Assembly: GCA_016714465.1 (NCBI GenBank)
Contig: JADKDT010000005.1
Span: 124,001 to 188,000 of the forward strand
DNA length: 64,000 nt
Source: Candidatus Brachythrix odensensis
Lineage (GTDB): Bacteria > Chloroflexota > Anaerolineae > J036 > Brachytrichaceae
Direction of reading: 5' to 3'
Within the stretch, counting starts at the first letter, position 1. Each line of letters starts with the position of its first letter. This document shows, in pieces, positions 1-9,818 of this stretch. The position numbers and the translations under genes are program-made. The notes below the pieces were generated by a model. It worked only from the letters and a program-made list of their open reading frames with translations. It made no database searches and had not been told where the DNA came from.

Positions 1-2222
<2,222 letters not shown>

Positions 2223-2234
2223 TTTGCGCAGGTC

Positions 2235-2301
2235 TTCACCACAAAGGCACAAAGACACAAAGAAGAACCATTTTTTTGTGTCTTTGTGCCTTTGTGGTGA
2301 A
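2235..2301. repeat. Palindromic repeat, family A, copy 1
   Basis: Two perfectly complementary 27-nt arms (2235-2261 and 2275-2301) surround a 13-nt loop containing a T run. The arm core is CACAAAGGCACAAAGACACA. The element starts 13 nt after the uvrA stop and ends 29 nt before the next start codon. It could form a strong RNA hairpin, but a nearly identical copy at 7924-7988 shows it is a dispersed repeat and not simply a local terminator. Confidence 0.9.
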
Positions 2302-2330
2302 AGATTCGGACCAAGCAGGGGTTCTGATCC

Positions 2331-3587
2331 ATGGCGGACAAAATCGTCATCTCGCCTGAGGTCGCCCGGCGCTTCATCCTGGGCAAGCAGGGGTTGTGGC
2401 CCGGCCGGCGCTGGCAGGGCAAAGCCGGGGCGGACACCGCCATGCGGGCGATCGAGCACCTGCAGCTCGACCCGCTCACTGTCGTCGCCCGCAGCCACGA
2501 CCTGACCCTGCATAGCCGGGTGGCTGACTACACCCCCGGGCTGTGGGAGACCCTGGCCTACGAGGAGCGGCGCTATTTTGACTGGGGCGGCTGGCTGGCC
2601 GTGCGGCCGATGGACGAGTTGCCGTATTGGCGCAACCTGATGCGGCGCCAGCGCGACGAGCCCCACTGGCGGCAGCAGGCAAAACTCCACGGGCCGGCCA
2701 TCATCGAGATGCGTCAGGTCTTACGCGAGCGCGGGACGGTCGCCAACCGCGATTTCGAGATGAAGGATCGCACCCGCCACGACAGCTATCGCGGGCGGAA
2801 GGACAGCGCCCTGGCCCTGTATTACCTGTGGCGGACCGGCGAGGCGATGGTCCATCATCGCGAGCGTTTCGAGCGGGTGTATGCACTGGCCGAGGCGGTC
2901 GCCCCGGCGGCGCTGCTCTACGAAGCCGGCGATGCTGAAACCGAGGCCTTCATGATGCGCAAGCTGGTCGCCTTTCATGGGTTGGATACGCTGCTTGCGG
3001 CGACAGCGATGGCCTCGGTCGGCCGGCTGATGAGCGTGCCCGATACGAAGCGCTGGAGCGAGGCGGAACTGGCGGCCGGGCGCCTGGCGCGGGTTGAGGT
3101 CGAAAGTTGGAAGAGGCCGACGGTGGCCCTGGCCGAGGACGCCCCGCTGCTGGCTGAGCTCGCGGCCGGGCGGGTGCCGGCGGCCTGGGCGCCGCTGGGG
3201 TCGAGCACCCGCGAACAGGTCTCGTTTCTGGCCCCGCTCGACATCGTCAGCGCGCGGGGGCGCTCGAAGACGCTGTTCGATTTTGAGTATGTGTGGGAGG
3301 TCTACAAGCCCGTCCACCTGCGGCGGCATGGCTACTACGTCCTGCCCATCCTGTGGGGCGACCGGCTGGTGGCCCGGGCCGATTTCAAGCTCGACCGGAC
3401 GACGAACACGCTGGTGATCCCGGGCTTCTGGCTGGAGGACAAGGCCACCGGGCGCGATCCCGAGTTCGGGCAGGCCCTCGCCCGCGGGCTGGCCGATCTG
3501 CTGCGCTTCCTGGGGGCGGACAAGCTCGACGCCCGGGCGGTCTTGCCGGTGGCGTTGCGGAAGGTGTTGCCGAAGAAGATGGAATGA
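2331..3587 (+). CDS. Winged-helix DNA glycosylase, YcaQ/AlkX family (interstrand crosslink repair)
   Basis: A 418-residue protein of the HTH_42/YcaQ family, whose characterised members unhook interstrand DNA crosslinks by base excision. The N-terminal region has the family pattern EHLQLDPLTVVARSHDL; the QLD triplet matches the catalytic QxD motif of this family, and the downstream DWGGWLAVRPMDELPYW segment is also typical. The C-terminal segment FEYVWEVYKPVHLRRHGYY is a strongly conserved family block. It follows uvrA with only a repeat between, so the two may form a small DNA-repair cluster. The stop overlaps the next gene's ATG (ATGA at 3584-3587). Length is normal for the family. The substrate in this organism is inferred, not shown. 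Confidence 0.88.
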   Translation: MADKIVISPEVARRFILGKQGLWPGRRWQGKAGADTAMRAIEHLQLDPLTVVARSHDLTLHSRVADYTPGLWETLAYEERRYFDWGGWLAVRPMDELPYWRNLMRRQRDEPHWRQQAKLHGPAIIEMRQVLRERGTVANRDFEMKDRTRHDSYRGRKDSALALYYLWRTGEAMVHHRERFERVYALAEAVAPAALLYEAGDAETEAFMMRKLVAFHGLDTLLAATAMASVGRLMSVPDTKRWSEAELAAGRLARVEVESWKRPTVALAEDAPLLAELAAGRVPAAWAPLGSSTREQVSFLAPLDIVSARGRSKTLFDFEYVWEVYKPVHLRRHGYYVLPILWGDRLVARADFKLDRTTNTLVIPGFWLEDKATGRDPEFGQALARGLADLLRFLGADKLDARAVLPVALRKVLPKKME

Positions 3588-4027
3588 ACATGGATAGACA
3601 GGATGGACAGGATAAGGAAGAGGATGGGGTGAAGGACGCGAGCCTGAAGCACGTGGCGATCACCCGGACGGTGATCGGTTGCGCGTTTGAAGTGATCAAT
3701 GAACTCGGTGCTGGGTTTGTGGAATCGGTCTACGAGCGGGCGCTTCTGGTGGCATTGCGGCAGAAAGGCCTGGAGGCCGTTGCCCAACATCCGATCAGGG
3801 TCATGTTCCGGGGGGTATGCGTCGGCGAATTTGTCGCCGACAACTTTGTTGAGCAGAAGGTCATCGTCGAGCTCAAGGCGGTGAAGGCCATTGCCCCTGA
3901 GCACCAGGCGCAGGTCATCAACTACCTGAACGCCACGGGGATCGAGGTTGGGCTACTCATCAACTTTGGAAACCCGAAACTCGAATACAAGCGCTGCACG
4001 AGGAGCAAAGATTTCAAACATGGATGA
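3584..4027 (+). CDS. GxxExxY family protein (PD-(D/E)XK nuclease-like fold)
   Basis: About 147 residues, with the family hallmark GAGFVESVYERAL (G-x-x-E-x-x-Y), the IELKAVK-like core (VIVELKAVKAI) and the QVINYLNATG segment. The family is assigned to the PD-(D/E)XK nuclease superfamily, but its function is not established. The first in-frame ATG (3584) overlaps the previous stop; a second ATG at 3590 is also possible. Both lie in or beside a repeat copy (3587-3613) that encodes the Asp/Gln-rich N-terminus DRQDGQD. The stop codon lies inside another copy of the same repeat (4017-4043), so the gene sits exactly between two direct repeats. This suggests repeat-mediated movement or a functional tie to the repeats, which is inference. 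Confidence 0.85.
   Translation: MNMDRQDGQDKEEDGVKDASLKHVAITRTVIGCAFEVINELGAGFVESVYERALLVALRQKGLEAVAQHPIRVMFRGVCVGEFVADNFVEQKVIVELKAVKAIAPEHQAQVINYLNATGIEVGLLINFGNPKLEYKRCTRSKDFKHG
3587..3613 (+). repeat. Family C repeat half-site
   Basis: This 27-nt unit begins AACATGGATAGACAGGAT and overlaps the start codon region of the GxxExxY gene. It is a direct repeat of the left arm at 4017-4043 (3 differences in 27 by eye) and of 4709-4735. Confidence 0.85.
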
Positions 4028-4076
4028 ACAGGATATACAGGATTTTTCTATCCTGTACATCCTGTTCATCCATGTT
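4017..4076. repeat. Family C palindrome, complete copy
   Basis: The left arm 4017-4043 and right arm 4050-4076 (27 nt each, one mismatch) flank a short T-rich loop. The left arm carries the TGA stop of the GxxExxY gene. The hairpin lies between convergent genes and might also act as a terminator. Confidence 0.88.
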
Positions 4077-4081
4077 CATAA

Positions 4082-4459
4082 CTAACCCAACCGATACGGC
4101 ACACGAATTTCGACCCAGTCAGCCCGGAAATCGCGCGTGTTCCGGGTGATGAGCAAACAGCCTTCGGTTTGTGCCGTCGCGAGTACGATTGCATCCGGCA
4201 GGCGCAAATGGCGCTCTTGGCGCACGATCACGGCCGCCCCAGCGATTTCGGGCGACAACTCGACCACGCGAAAAAGCGCGAGGAATGAGAGCGCGGCGTC
4301 CCGTTCGCCGTCGCTCTCAGCGCCGACCAGAACCTCCATCCACGTGATCCGGCTGATCAGCCTCTCGCGATAGCGCGCCAGCTCGGTTTCGGCTTCGATG
4401 CGGCCGTTGAGATAGTCGATGAGGATGTTGGTGTCGAAGACGGCCTTCACCGGTCCCAC
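4082..4459 (-). CDS. vapC: PIN-domain ribonuclease toxin, VapC-like
   Basis: A 125-residue PIN domain. The N-terminal AVFDTNILIDYLNG supplies the first catalytic Asp, WMEVLVG the conserved Glu, LRLPDAIVLATAQ the middle acidic residue, and TRNTRDF the last Asp-containing motif. PIN toxins of this class cleave tRNA or rRNA and are neutralised by a co-encoded DNA-binding antitoxin. The start overlaps the end of the upstream ribbon-helix-helix gene by 13 nt, the usual vapBC arrangement. An alternative GTG start a few codons in (VKAVFDTN) is possible. Specific RNA target unknown. Confidence 0.9.
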   Translation of the reverse strand: MGPVKAVFDTNILIDYLNGRIEAETELARYRERLISRITWMEVLVGAESDGERDAALSFLALFRVVELSPEIAGAAVIVRQERHLRLPDAIVLATAQTEGCLLITRNTRDFRADWVEIRVPYRLG

Positions 4460-4674
4460 TCCGCCCGTATCTTGCGCTGATAAGTGAGGCCATCGACGCG
4501 CTTCTTCTTCCAGGCGCCGAAGCCGGGTCTTTCGGCAATGGATGCGCCCTTTTGGGCCTGAAGGAATGCGTCGACCGCGCGCCGGATCAGCTCGGCGCGC
4601 GAGGCGTGCTCGCTGGCGCGCAGCCGATCCAAGGCTTCAACCTGGTCTTCGGTGAGGTCAATGATTGTCCGCAT
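4447..4674 (-). CDS. vapB: Ribbon-helix-helix antitoxin, VapB/CopG-like
   Basis: A 75-residue protein beginning MRTIIDLTEDQVEALDRL, the standard ribbon-helix-helix start, with SRAELIRRAVDAFL as the second helix. The C-terminal ERPGFGAWKKKRVDG segment probably wraps the toxin. The frame is open upstream (ATG at 4689 adds MYDID), but sequence further up is encoded by a family C repeat, so 4674 is the best start. It should bind its own promoter together with VapC. The family C palindrome at 4709-4825 occupies the promoter side. Confidence 0.85.
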   Translation of the reverse strand: MRTIIDLTEDQVEALDRLRASEHASRAELIRRAVDAFLQAQKGASIAERPGFGAWKKKRVDGLTYQRKIRAEWDR

Positions 4675-4708
4675 ATCGATATCATACATCGTCATCAGAT
4701 GACGACGG

Positions 4709-4825
4709 AACATGGATAAGCAGGATGGACAGGATGTAGCCGGGTTGAATCGAATTGGACTTCTTGCGCGAAAGCAAGGCCCCGGATCCAATCAAACCAT
4801 CCTGTAAATCCTGTTCATCCATGTT
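4709..4825. repeat. Family C palindrome with a ~63-nt central insert
   Basis: Arms 4709-4735 and 4799-4825 are the same family as 4017-4076, but here they are separated by about 63 nt that contain a smaller imperfect inverted repeat (ATTGGA...TCCAAT). The element separates the antitoxin gene's 5' side from the fabF 3' end. Confidence 0.85.
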
Positions 4826-4837
4826 CAGGAAAAGGAT

Positions 4838-6067
4838 TCACTCTGAGAACCGCCGAATCACCGTCACGCTGTTGTGCCCGCCAAAGCCGAAAGCGTTGTT
4901 GACCGCCACATCGACCCGCGCGGCGCGGGCGGCGTTGGGCGTGTAGTCCAAATCGCACAACGGATCGGGGTCAGTCAGATTCATCGTCGGCGGGATCATC
5001 CCATCCCGGATGGCCATGACGCAGATCGCGGCTTCGAGCGCCGCGGTCGCGCCCATCATGTGCCCGGTCATGCTCTTGGTGCTGCTGATCGGCACGCTTC
5101 GCGCCGCGTCGCCCAACGCAAGCTTGATCGCCGCGGTCTCGGATGTGTCGTTGAGCGGGGTGGCCGTGCCGTGGGCGTTGACGTAGCCGATCTCGGCCGG
5201 CGCAACGCCGGCCTGGGCGAGGGCCAGGCTCATCGCCCGGGCGGCGTGCTCACCGGTCTGCACCGGGGCGATGGGGTGCGACCCGTCGGTGGTCTGCCCG
5301 TAGCCCACCAGCTCGGCCAGGATCCGCGCCCCGCGGGCGAGGGCGAACTCGAGATCCTCCAGGACCAGCACGCAGGCTCCCTCGCCGATCACGACCCCGT
5401 CGCGGGCCTTGTCGAAGGGCCGCGGCCGGCCGATGTGGCTGACCGCCCCGAGTTGGTCGAAGCTGGCGATCCCGAAGCTGCTGACGGGCGCGTCGGCCCC
5501 GCCGGCCAGCATGATCGTGGCCGCCCCGCGCCGGATGAGCTCGGCGGCCTGGCCGATGCTGTCGTTGCCAGTGGCACAGGCCGAGACTGGCGAAAACGAC
5601 GGCCCGTGCGCGCCAACGTGGATCGAGACCGCGGCGGTCGCGCCGTTGGTGATGATCATCGGGATGCAGAACGGGCTGAGCGCGCGCTGGCCGCGCTCGC
5701 GGAGCAACTCGGCCTGGCGCAGCATGGTGTCGAAGCCGCCCACCGCCGAGCCGACCACGACCCCGGTCACCGGCGCGAGCTCGGGAAGTATCACCAGCTC
5801 GGCATCGCGCAGGGCCTGGACGGCCGCCCCGACGGCGTACTGCTCGAACAGGTCGCTCCGCCGGGCTGATCGCGCGTCCATGTAGGTCTCGGGGGTGAAG
5901 CCCTTGACCTCGCAGGCTACCTTGACCGGCATGGCACCGGTGTCAAAGCGGGTGATCGGCCCGCAGCCGGACTTGCCGGCGAGCAGACCCGCCCAGGTTT
6001 CGGCCATGCTCAGACCCAATGGCGTGATGGCCCCGATCCCGGTGATGACGACCCGTCGCGTGTTCAT
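4838..6067 (-). CDS. fabF: 3-oxoacyl-[acyl-carrier-protein] synthase II
   Basis: Condensing enzyme of type II fatty-acid synthesis (malonyl-ACP plus acyl-ACP). About 409 residues from MNTRRVVITGIGAITPLG. The catalytic Cys is in SACATGN (about residue 164), the two active-site His residues are in VNAHGTATPLND and KSMTGHMMGA, and the C-terminal NNAFGFGGHN glycine loop is intact. The start at 6067 is preferred because a TACACT hexamer ends six bases upstream; the frame stays open further up through repeat sequence. No acpP, fabD or fabG is adjacent, so it is a stand-alone copy. Confidence 0.95.
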   Translation of the reverse strand: MNTRRVVITGIGAITPLGLSMAETWAGLLAGKSGCGPITRFDTGAMPVKVACEVKGFTPETYMDARSARRSDLFEQYAVGAAVQALRDAELVILPELAPVTGVVVGSAVGGFDTMLRQAELLRERGQRALSPFCIPMIITNGATAAVSIHVGAHGPSFSPVSACATGNDSIGQAAELIRRGAATIMLAGGADAPVSSFGIASFDQLGAVSHIGRPRPFDKARDGVVIGEGACVLVLEDLEFALARGARILAELVGYGQTTDGSHPIAPVQTGEHAARAMSLALAQAGVAPAEIGYVNAHGTATPLNDTSETAAIKLALGDAARSVPISSTKSMTGHMMGATAALEAAICVMAIRDGMIPPTMNLTDPDPLCDLDYTPNAARAARVDVAVNNAFGFGGHNSVTVIRRFSE

Positions 6068-6073
6068 GGCTTG

Positions 6074-6079
6074 AGTGTA
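6074..6079 (-). promoter_or_regulatory. TANNNT -10 element for fabF (leaderless type)
   Basis: TACACT on the minus strand lies six bases before the ATG at 6067, a spacing that would put the transcription start at or next to the start codon. No convincing -35 is seen. Confidence 0.5.
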
Positions 6080-6093
6080 TCGCCTGTTTTTCT

Positions 6094-6162
6094 CCACAGA
6101 TTACGCAGATTTCCGCCGATTTCATTAGAAAAAGAATCGGCGGAAATCTGCGTAATCTGCGG
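6094..6162. repeat. Palindromic repeat, family B, copy 1
   Basis: Arms 6094-6121 and 6135-6162 (28 nt, one mismatch), core CAGATTACGCAGATTTCCGC. It fills the divergent gap between fabF and the MBL-fold gene. Confidence 0.9.
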
Positions 6163-6163
6163 A

Positions 6164-6169
6164 TAAACT
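6164..6169 (+). promoter_or_regulatory. TANNNT -10 element for the MBL-fold gene
   Basis: TAAACT lies six bases before the ATG at 6176 and directly after the family B palindrome. A leaderless mRNA is likely if it is used. Confidence 0.45.
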
Positions 6170-6175
6170 CCCTCA

Positions 6176-6787
6176 ATGCCCGCGCGCGCCCCCGTCACCA
6201 TTGTCGATGTCGGCTACCGCTCGACCCACTTCTGGGTCATCAGCGCGGGCAAGGCGCGGCTGCTGTTCGATCTCGGCTGGCCCGGCACTCTCGGCTTGAT
6301 GCGGGCCAATCTCGTGCGGATGGGGATTCCGTTGGGCGAGATTCGATATGGACTTGCGTCCCACTATCACATCGACCACGCTGGCCTGGCTGAGGAGCTC
6401 AAGCGGCTCGGCATCCCGCTGCTGGTCCTCGCGACCCAGCGTGCCGCGATCCCCGGGATGAAGCAGTTCACCAAGCCGCACGACCATTTCACAGACATCG
6501 GCCTGGACGACAACGTGGAGATCACCTTTGCCGGGAGCCGGGCGCTGCTGGCCGCGATCGGCCTGGCCGGGCAGATCCTGCCCACGCCCGGGCACTCCGA
6601 AGACAGCGTGTCGCTGGTGCTGGATGACGGCTCGGCCTTCACCGGCGACCTGACCCTCGAGGCGATGGCCTATGGGCCGGAGGCCGAGACGGTGGCAGCC
6701 AGTTGGCGGCGCCTGCGCGAAGCCGGCGCGACGACGGTCTATCCCGGGCACGGCCCGGTCTATCCGCTTGCGCCGCGCGACGCGTGA
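6176..6787 (+). CDS. MBL-fold metallo-hydrolase
   Basis: A 203-residue single-domain metallo-beta-lactamase-fold protein. The metal-binding motif is HYHIDHAGL (HxHxDH type), followed by the later histidine in PTPGHSEDSVSL and Asp in FTGDLTLE. A final His is in PGHGPVYPL. These residues predict a binuclear metal site. The substrate cannot be told from sequence; thioester, lactone and phosphodiester hydrolases share this pattern. It stands alone between family B repeats. The start is fixed by the upstream TAAACT hexamer. Confidence 0.85.
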   Translation: MPARAPVTIVDVGYRSTHFWVISAGKARLLFDLGWPGTLGLMRANLVRMGIPLGEIRYGLASHYHIDHAGLAEELKRLGIPLLVLATQRAAIPGMKQFTKPHDHFTDIGLDDNVEITFAGSRALLAAIGLAGQILPTPGHSEDSVSLVLDDGSAFTGDLTLEAMAYGPEAETVAASWRRLREAGATTVYPGHGPVYPLAPRDA

Positions 6788-6812
6788 CGTGCGGCGTCCC
6801 GTCTTTTTTTTC

Positions 6813-6886
6813 GTCCGCAGATTACGCAGATTTCCGCCGATTTCATTTAGAAAATGAATCGGCGCGAATCTGCGTAATCTGCGGAC
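6813..6886. repeat. Palindromic repeat, family B, copy 2
   Basis: The left arm from 6813 (GTCCGCAGATTACGCAG) pairs with the right arm ending at 6886. The inner part also pairs (CATTT/AAATG). It lies 25 nt after the MBL gene and is preceded by a T8 run. Confidence 0.88.
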
Positions 6887-6892
6887 AAAACC

Positions 6893-6926
6893 TGCCCCGC
6901 CCGTGACGGGCCATGCGGGCGGGGCA
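6893..6926. repeat. GC-rich hairpin between two family B copies
   Basis: TGCCCCGCCCG (6893-6903) pairs with CGGGCGGGGCA (6916-6926). Confidence 0.75.
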
Positions 6927-6935
6927 CTGAACCAC

Positions 6936-6995
6936 TCCGCAGATTTCTGGGGATTGGATGGAAAGAAATCGGCGACAATCTGCGTCATCTGTGGA
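6936..6995. repeat. Degenerate family B repeat overlapping the pfkB-family start
   Basis: TCCGCAGATT at the left and ATCTGTGGA at the right enclose diverged arm sequence. The right arm overlaps the first dozen codons of the sugar kinase frame, making the true start uncertain. Confidence 0.7.
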
Positions 6996-7923
6996 CGCTC
7001 TCTCTTTTGCTGTCATCGGCCTGGGCGTGTCAACCGTCGACATCGTGGCGCGGGTCGAGCATCTGCCGACCCCGGATGACGTCCAACGGGCGCTTGACAT
7101 GACCACCCAGGGCGGCGGCCCGGTCGCCACGGCGATGGTGACCCTGGCCCGGCTCGGCGCGCGCGCGGCGATGATCGACGCGCTGGGCGATGATTGGCGG
7201 GGCGGGCAGATTCGGGAGGGTTTCACGCGCGAGGGCGTCAACGTCGCCCACCTGAAAACGCGGCCCGGGCATACCTCGGCGATGTCGTGCATCCTGGTCG
7301 AGCAGGCCAGCGGCGCGCGCTCGATCGTGTATGCGCCTGGGACGGCCCCCGACATCACGCCGGCTGAGCTGCCCGTTGACGCGATCGCATCCGCGAGATT
7401 CCTGCATCTCAATGGCCGGCATTGGGAGGCCGGCCTCGAGGCGATCCGCATCGCGCGGAGTGCCGGGGTGCAGGTCTCCTTCGACGGCGGGGCCGGCCGG
7501 TATCGCCCGGAACTGGACGACCTGATCCCCCAGACCGATATCTGTATCGTCGCCCGGGATTTCGCGGAGCAACACACGCATGAGACGGACATCCGCGCCG
7601 CAGCCGGAGCCTTGCTGCGGATGGGCCCGCGTCTCGTGGCGATCACCGACGGCGCGCGGGGGAGCTGGGTGCTTGCCCGTGACGGGCGCTTCTTCCACCA
7701 GCCGGCCTATCTCTTCCCCAGCGCGGTGGATACGACCGGCTGCGGCGACAGCTATCACGGCGCGTTTCTGTTTGGCCTGCTGCGCGGGCTGACGCTCGAG
7801 AAAACGGCCGCCCTGGCCAGCGCGGTGGCCGCGCTCAACAGCCAGGCCATCGGCGGGCGGGGTGGATTACCGACCTACGCCCAGGTGGTGGCGTTTCTTG
7901 ATGAGCAGGCCGAATCGATCTGA
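6958..7923 (+). CDS. PfkB-family carbohydrate kinase
   Basis: A ribokinase-fold ATP-dependent sugar kinase of about 310-321 residues. The substrate-binding N-terminal GLGVSTVDIV, the Gly-rich TQGGGPVATAMVTLARLG and the C-terminal signature DTTGCGDSYHGAFLFGL (catalytic Asp, anion hole) are all present. The first ATG (6958) lies in a degenerate family B repeat and would give a non-conserved RNRRQSASS leader; a GTG at 6991 starts just before the conserved core and is equally plausible. The sugar is unknown; overall it resembles the ribokinase/fructokinase group. The stop directly abuts a family A palindrome. Confidence 0.88.
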   Translation: MERNRRQSASSVDALSFAVIGLGVSTVDIVARVEHLPTPDDVQRALDMTTQGGGPVATAMVTLARLGARAAMIDALGDDWRGGQIREGFTREGVNVAHLKTRPGHTSAMSCILVEQASGARSIVYAPGTAPDITPAELPVDAIASARFLHLNGRHWEAGLEAIRIARSAGVQVSFDGGAGRYRPELDDLIPQTDICIVARDFAEQHTHETDIRAAAGALLRMGPRLVAITDGARGSWVLARDGRFFHQPAYLFPSAVDTTGCGDSYHGAFLFGLLRGLTLEKTAALASAVAALNSQAIGGRGGLPTYAQVVAFLDEQAESI

Positions 7924-7988
7924 ACCACAAAGGCACAAAGACACAAAGAGAGAACAAGGAATCCTTTGTGTCTTTGTGCCTTTGTGGT
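7924..7988. repeat. Palindromic repeat, family A, copy 2
   Basis: Arms 7924-7948 and 7964-7988 (25 nt, perfect) match the copy at 2235-2301. The element begins on the base after the kinase stop codon and lies between convergent genes. Confidence 0.9.
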
Positions 7989-8000
7989 GAAAGGAATCTC

Positions 8001-8969
8001 CTAAAGGCGCATCTTTCGCTTCTCCGTCGCGACGACCCGGCCCTGGCCGTGCGGGTCATCGAGCAGGGCGCCCTCGCGGCGGCGGGTGCCCACGGTCCGA
8101 GCGAAGACCTGAGTGAACTCCGCGCCGAGCAGAAAGATCTGGGCCGAGTAGAACACCCACACCAGCAGCAGGACCAGCGAGCCGGCCGCGCCGTAGGGCG
8201 AGCCTACTCCGCTCGTGCCCAGATACCAGGTGAGCGCGTATTTTCCGATGCCGAAAAGAACGGCGGTGACGAAGGCGCCCACCCACACATCCCGCCATTC
8301 GAGTTTCACCAGAGGCAGAATCTTGAGGGCCATGGCAAAGGAGAGCGTGGTGACCAGCAGCGAGATGACCAGGTCGGCCACCCCGCCCAGGATGCTGAGA
8401 AAAGGCGCAATCCGCATCAGTGTGCCGCTCAGTCCGGACAGGATCGTGCTCAAAATCACCGAGGCGACGATGACGGCGCCAACGAGGATAACCAGGAACC
8501 AAGGCTGGACGATCGACAGGAGGAAGCCCTTGATGCCCTTGGGTGGCGGCATCTTGACGTCCCAGATGTTGTTGAGGGCGGCCTGCAGCTCGAGCACCAC
8601 CGTTGACGCGCCGCCAAGCACACCCAGCACGCCGATCAGCAGGGCGATGATGCTCGACGCGGGGTTGAACGCCTTGGCCACCAGAGCGGCCACCAGTTCG
8701 GCGCTCTCCTGGCCGACCTGCGCGGCGAGCCGACCGACGAGCTGGGTCTGGGCGGTCTGCTGCCCAAGAATCAGCCCGATCACGGCGATGACGATGACGA
8801 GCATGGGCGCGAGCGAGAAGATTGTGTAGTAGGCCATCGCCGCGGCCATCCGCGGGGCGCCGTCGCCGTTGAATTCGGCCATGACTTTGCTGAGGAATAC
8901 GAGTATTGGCTTCGCGCGGGCGATGAGGCGGTCTTTCACAAATACCCCTTTTCGGAAGCGACCTTTCAC
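8001..8969 (-). CDS. YihY/BrkB-family inner-membrane protein
   Basis: About 322 residues with six predicted membrane helices. The family block MAAAMAYYTIFSLAPMLV opens the first helix pair; ALNNIWDVK and the C-terminal YGAAGSLVLLLVWVFYSAQIFLLGAEFTQ are diagnostic. These proteins were once called ribonuclease BN, which is incorrect; their transport or envelope role is unresolved. The frame starts with GTG at 8969, but a GTG at 8939 has a purine-rich ribosome site (AAAAGGGG) five bases upstream and may be the real start. TACAAT around 9005-9010 on this strand is a candidate -10. Confidence 0.9.
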   Translation of the reverse strand: MKGRFRKGVFVKDRLIARAKPILVFLSKVMAEFNGDGAPRMAAAMAYYTIFSLAPMLVIVIAVIGLILGQQTAQTQLVGRLAAQVGQESAELVAALVAKAFNPASSIIALLIGVLGVLGGASTVVLELQAALNNIWDVKMPPPKGIKGFLLSIVQPWFLVILVGAVIVASVILSTILSGLSGTLMRIAPFLSILGGVADLVISLLVTTLSFAMALKILPLVKLEWRDVWVGAFVTAVLFGIGKYALTWYLGTSGVGSPYGAAGSLVLLLVWVFYSAQIFLLGAEFTQVFARTVGTRRREGALLDDPHGQGRVVATEKRKMRL

Positions 8970-9050
8970 GGCGCGGCCGGGAAATCGCGTTCGCAGCTTG
9001 CTTGATATTGTATTGACGCGATGTTCGCGCCGGGTTGAGAGTCATTGTCG

Positions 9051-9080
9051 TTGGAGCGCCGGCTAGAGCCTGCGCTCCAA
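9051..9080. repeat. Hairpin across the DUF998 gene stop
   Basis: TTGGAGCGC (9051-9059) pairs with GCGCTCCAA (9072-9080); the stop codon of the DUF998 gene lies in the loop. It could terminate transcription or protect the 3' end. Confidence 0.6.
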
Positions 9081-9752
9081 CGCAAGAGCAACGGACAACG
9101 CCCACCCAAGCACGGACAGGACGGCCAGCCACTCGAATATGGCCGGGGTCCACACCGCCGGGCGCGGGGCGTTCAGCATGGCGGTGACTGCAGCGAGGAT
9201 ATCGCCCTCGGCCGACGCGGTGGGCTGGGGGATGGCCAGGAAGGCGCCAAAGGCGGCCGTCGCCACGAAGCCGGGGATGGCCAGGCGGCGCGGCAGCCCC
9301 GGCCGGCCCAGCAGGGCGATGACCGAGAAGAACAGCATCGTGCCCAGGCCGAGGTTGAAGAAGCTGCGGGCCCAGAAGATGTGCGGGAGTAGGTCGTTCA
9401 TTGGCACTGCGCCGACGGCCGTGCCGCACACGCCGCAGGCCAGGCCCACAGCGCCAAACAGCGCGCCCAGCCAGCCGCCGATGCGCCGGCCGAGCGCGAC
9501 CAGAAAGACCATCAGCAACACCCCGCCGATGAGCAAACCGCCGTTGAAGGCCCAAGCCGCCGCCGAGATACCCACCTCGCCCAGCTCGGAAACAAAATGG
9601 TTGAGCGGGTTGTACGCCTCGCCCAGCCGGCCGCGGTAGAACAGCGCGGCGACCAGGCTGCCCGTCAGAATGATGCCGGCCCCCGCGGCGCCGCTCTTAC
9701 GCATCAGGTCACGCTGGTCAAAAACGGCGAGGAGAGAATGAAGTCTCAGCAC
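9063..9752 (-). CDS. DUF998 membrane protein
   Basis: A 229-residue hydrophobic protein with six predicted membrane helices. The conserved start of the first loop, YNPLNHFVSELGE, is the DUF998 hallmark. Function unknown; eukaryotic and bacterial relatives are described only as Frag1/DUF998-type membrane proteins. The start is GTG at 9752, fixed by a TACAAT hexamer six bases upstream, so the mRNA is probably leaderless. A hairpin spans the stop. Confidence 0.8.
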   Translation of the reverse strand: MLRLHSLLAVFDQRDLMRKSGAAGAGIILTGSLVAALFYRGRLGEAYNPLNHFVSELGEVGISAAAWAFNGGLLIGGVLLMVFLVALGRRIGGWLGALFGAVGLACGVCGTAVGAVPMNDLLPHIFWARSFFNLGLGTMLFFSVIALLGRPGLPRRLAIPGFVATAAFGAFLAIPQPTASAEGDILAAVTAMLNAPRPAVWTPAIFEWLAVLSVLGWALSVALALERRL

Positions 9753-9758
9753 GCGGCG

Positions 9759-9764
9759 ATTGTA
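9759..9764 (-). promoter_or_regulatory. TANNNT -10 element for the DUF998 gene
   Basis: TACAAT on the minus strand, six bases before the GTG start at 9752. Confidence 0.55.
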
Positions 9765-9818
9765 CGAGGCTCAGTCAGGAGCGCTGGGCCATAATCATAC
9801 CGAAAGTGGAGGAACTCG

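Noticed and set aside
3587..4076. Insertion sequence bounded by the family C repeats
   Set aside because: No transposase, no terminal inverted repeats of IS type and no target duplication; only the GxxExxY gene lies inside.
4838..5885. Long plus-strand frames opposite fabF
   Set aside because: Antisense shadows of a well-conserved gene; composition is Arg/Gly/Ala/His-rich without motifs.
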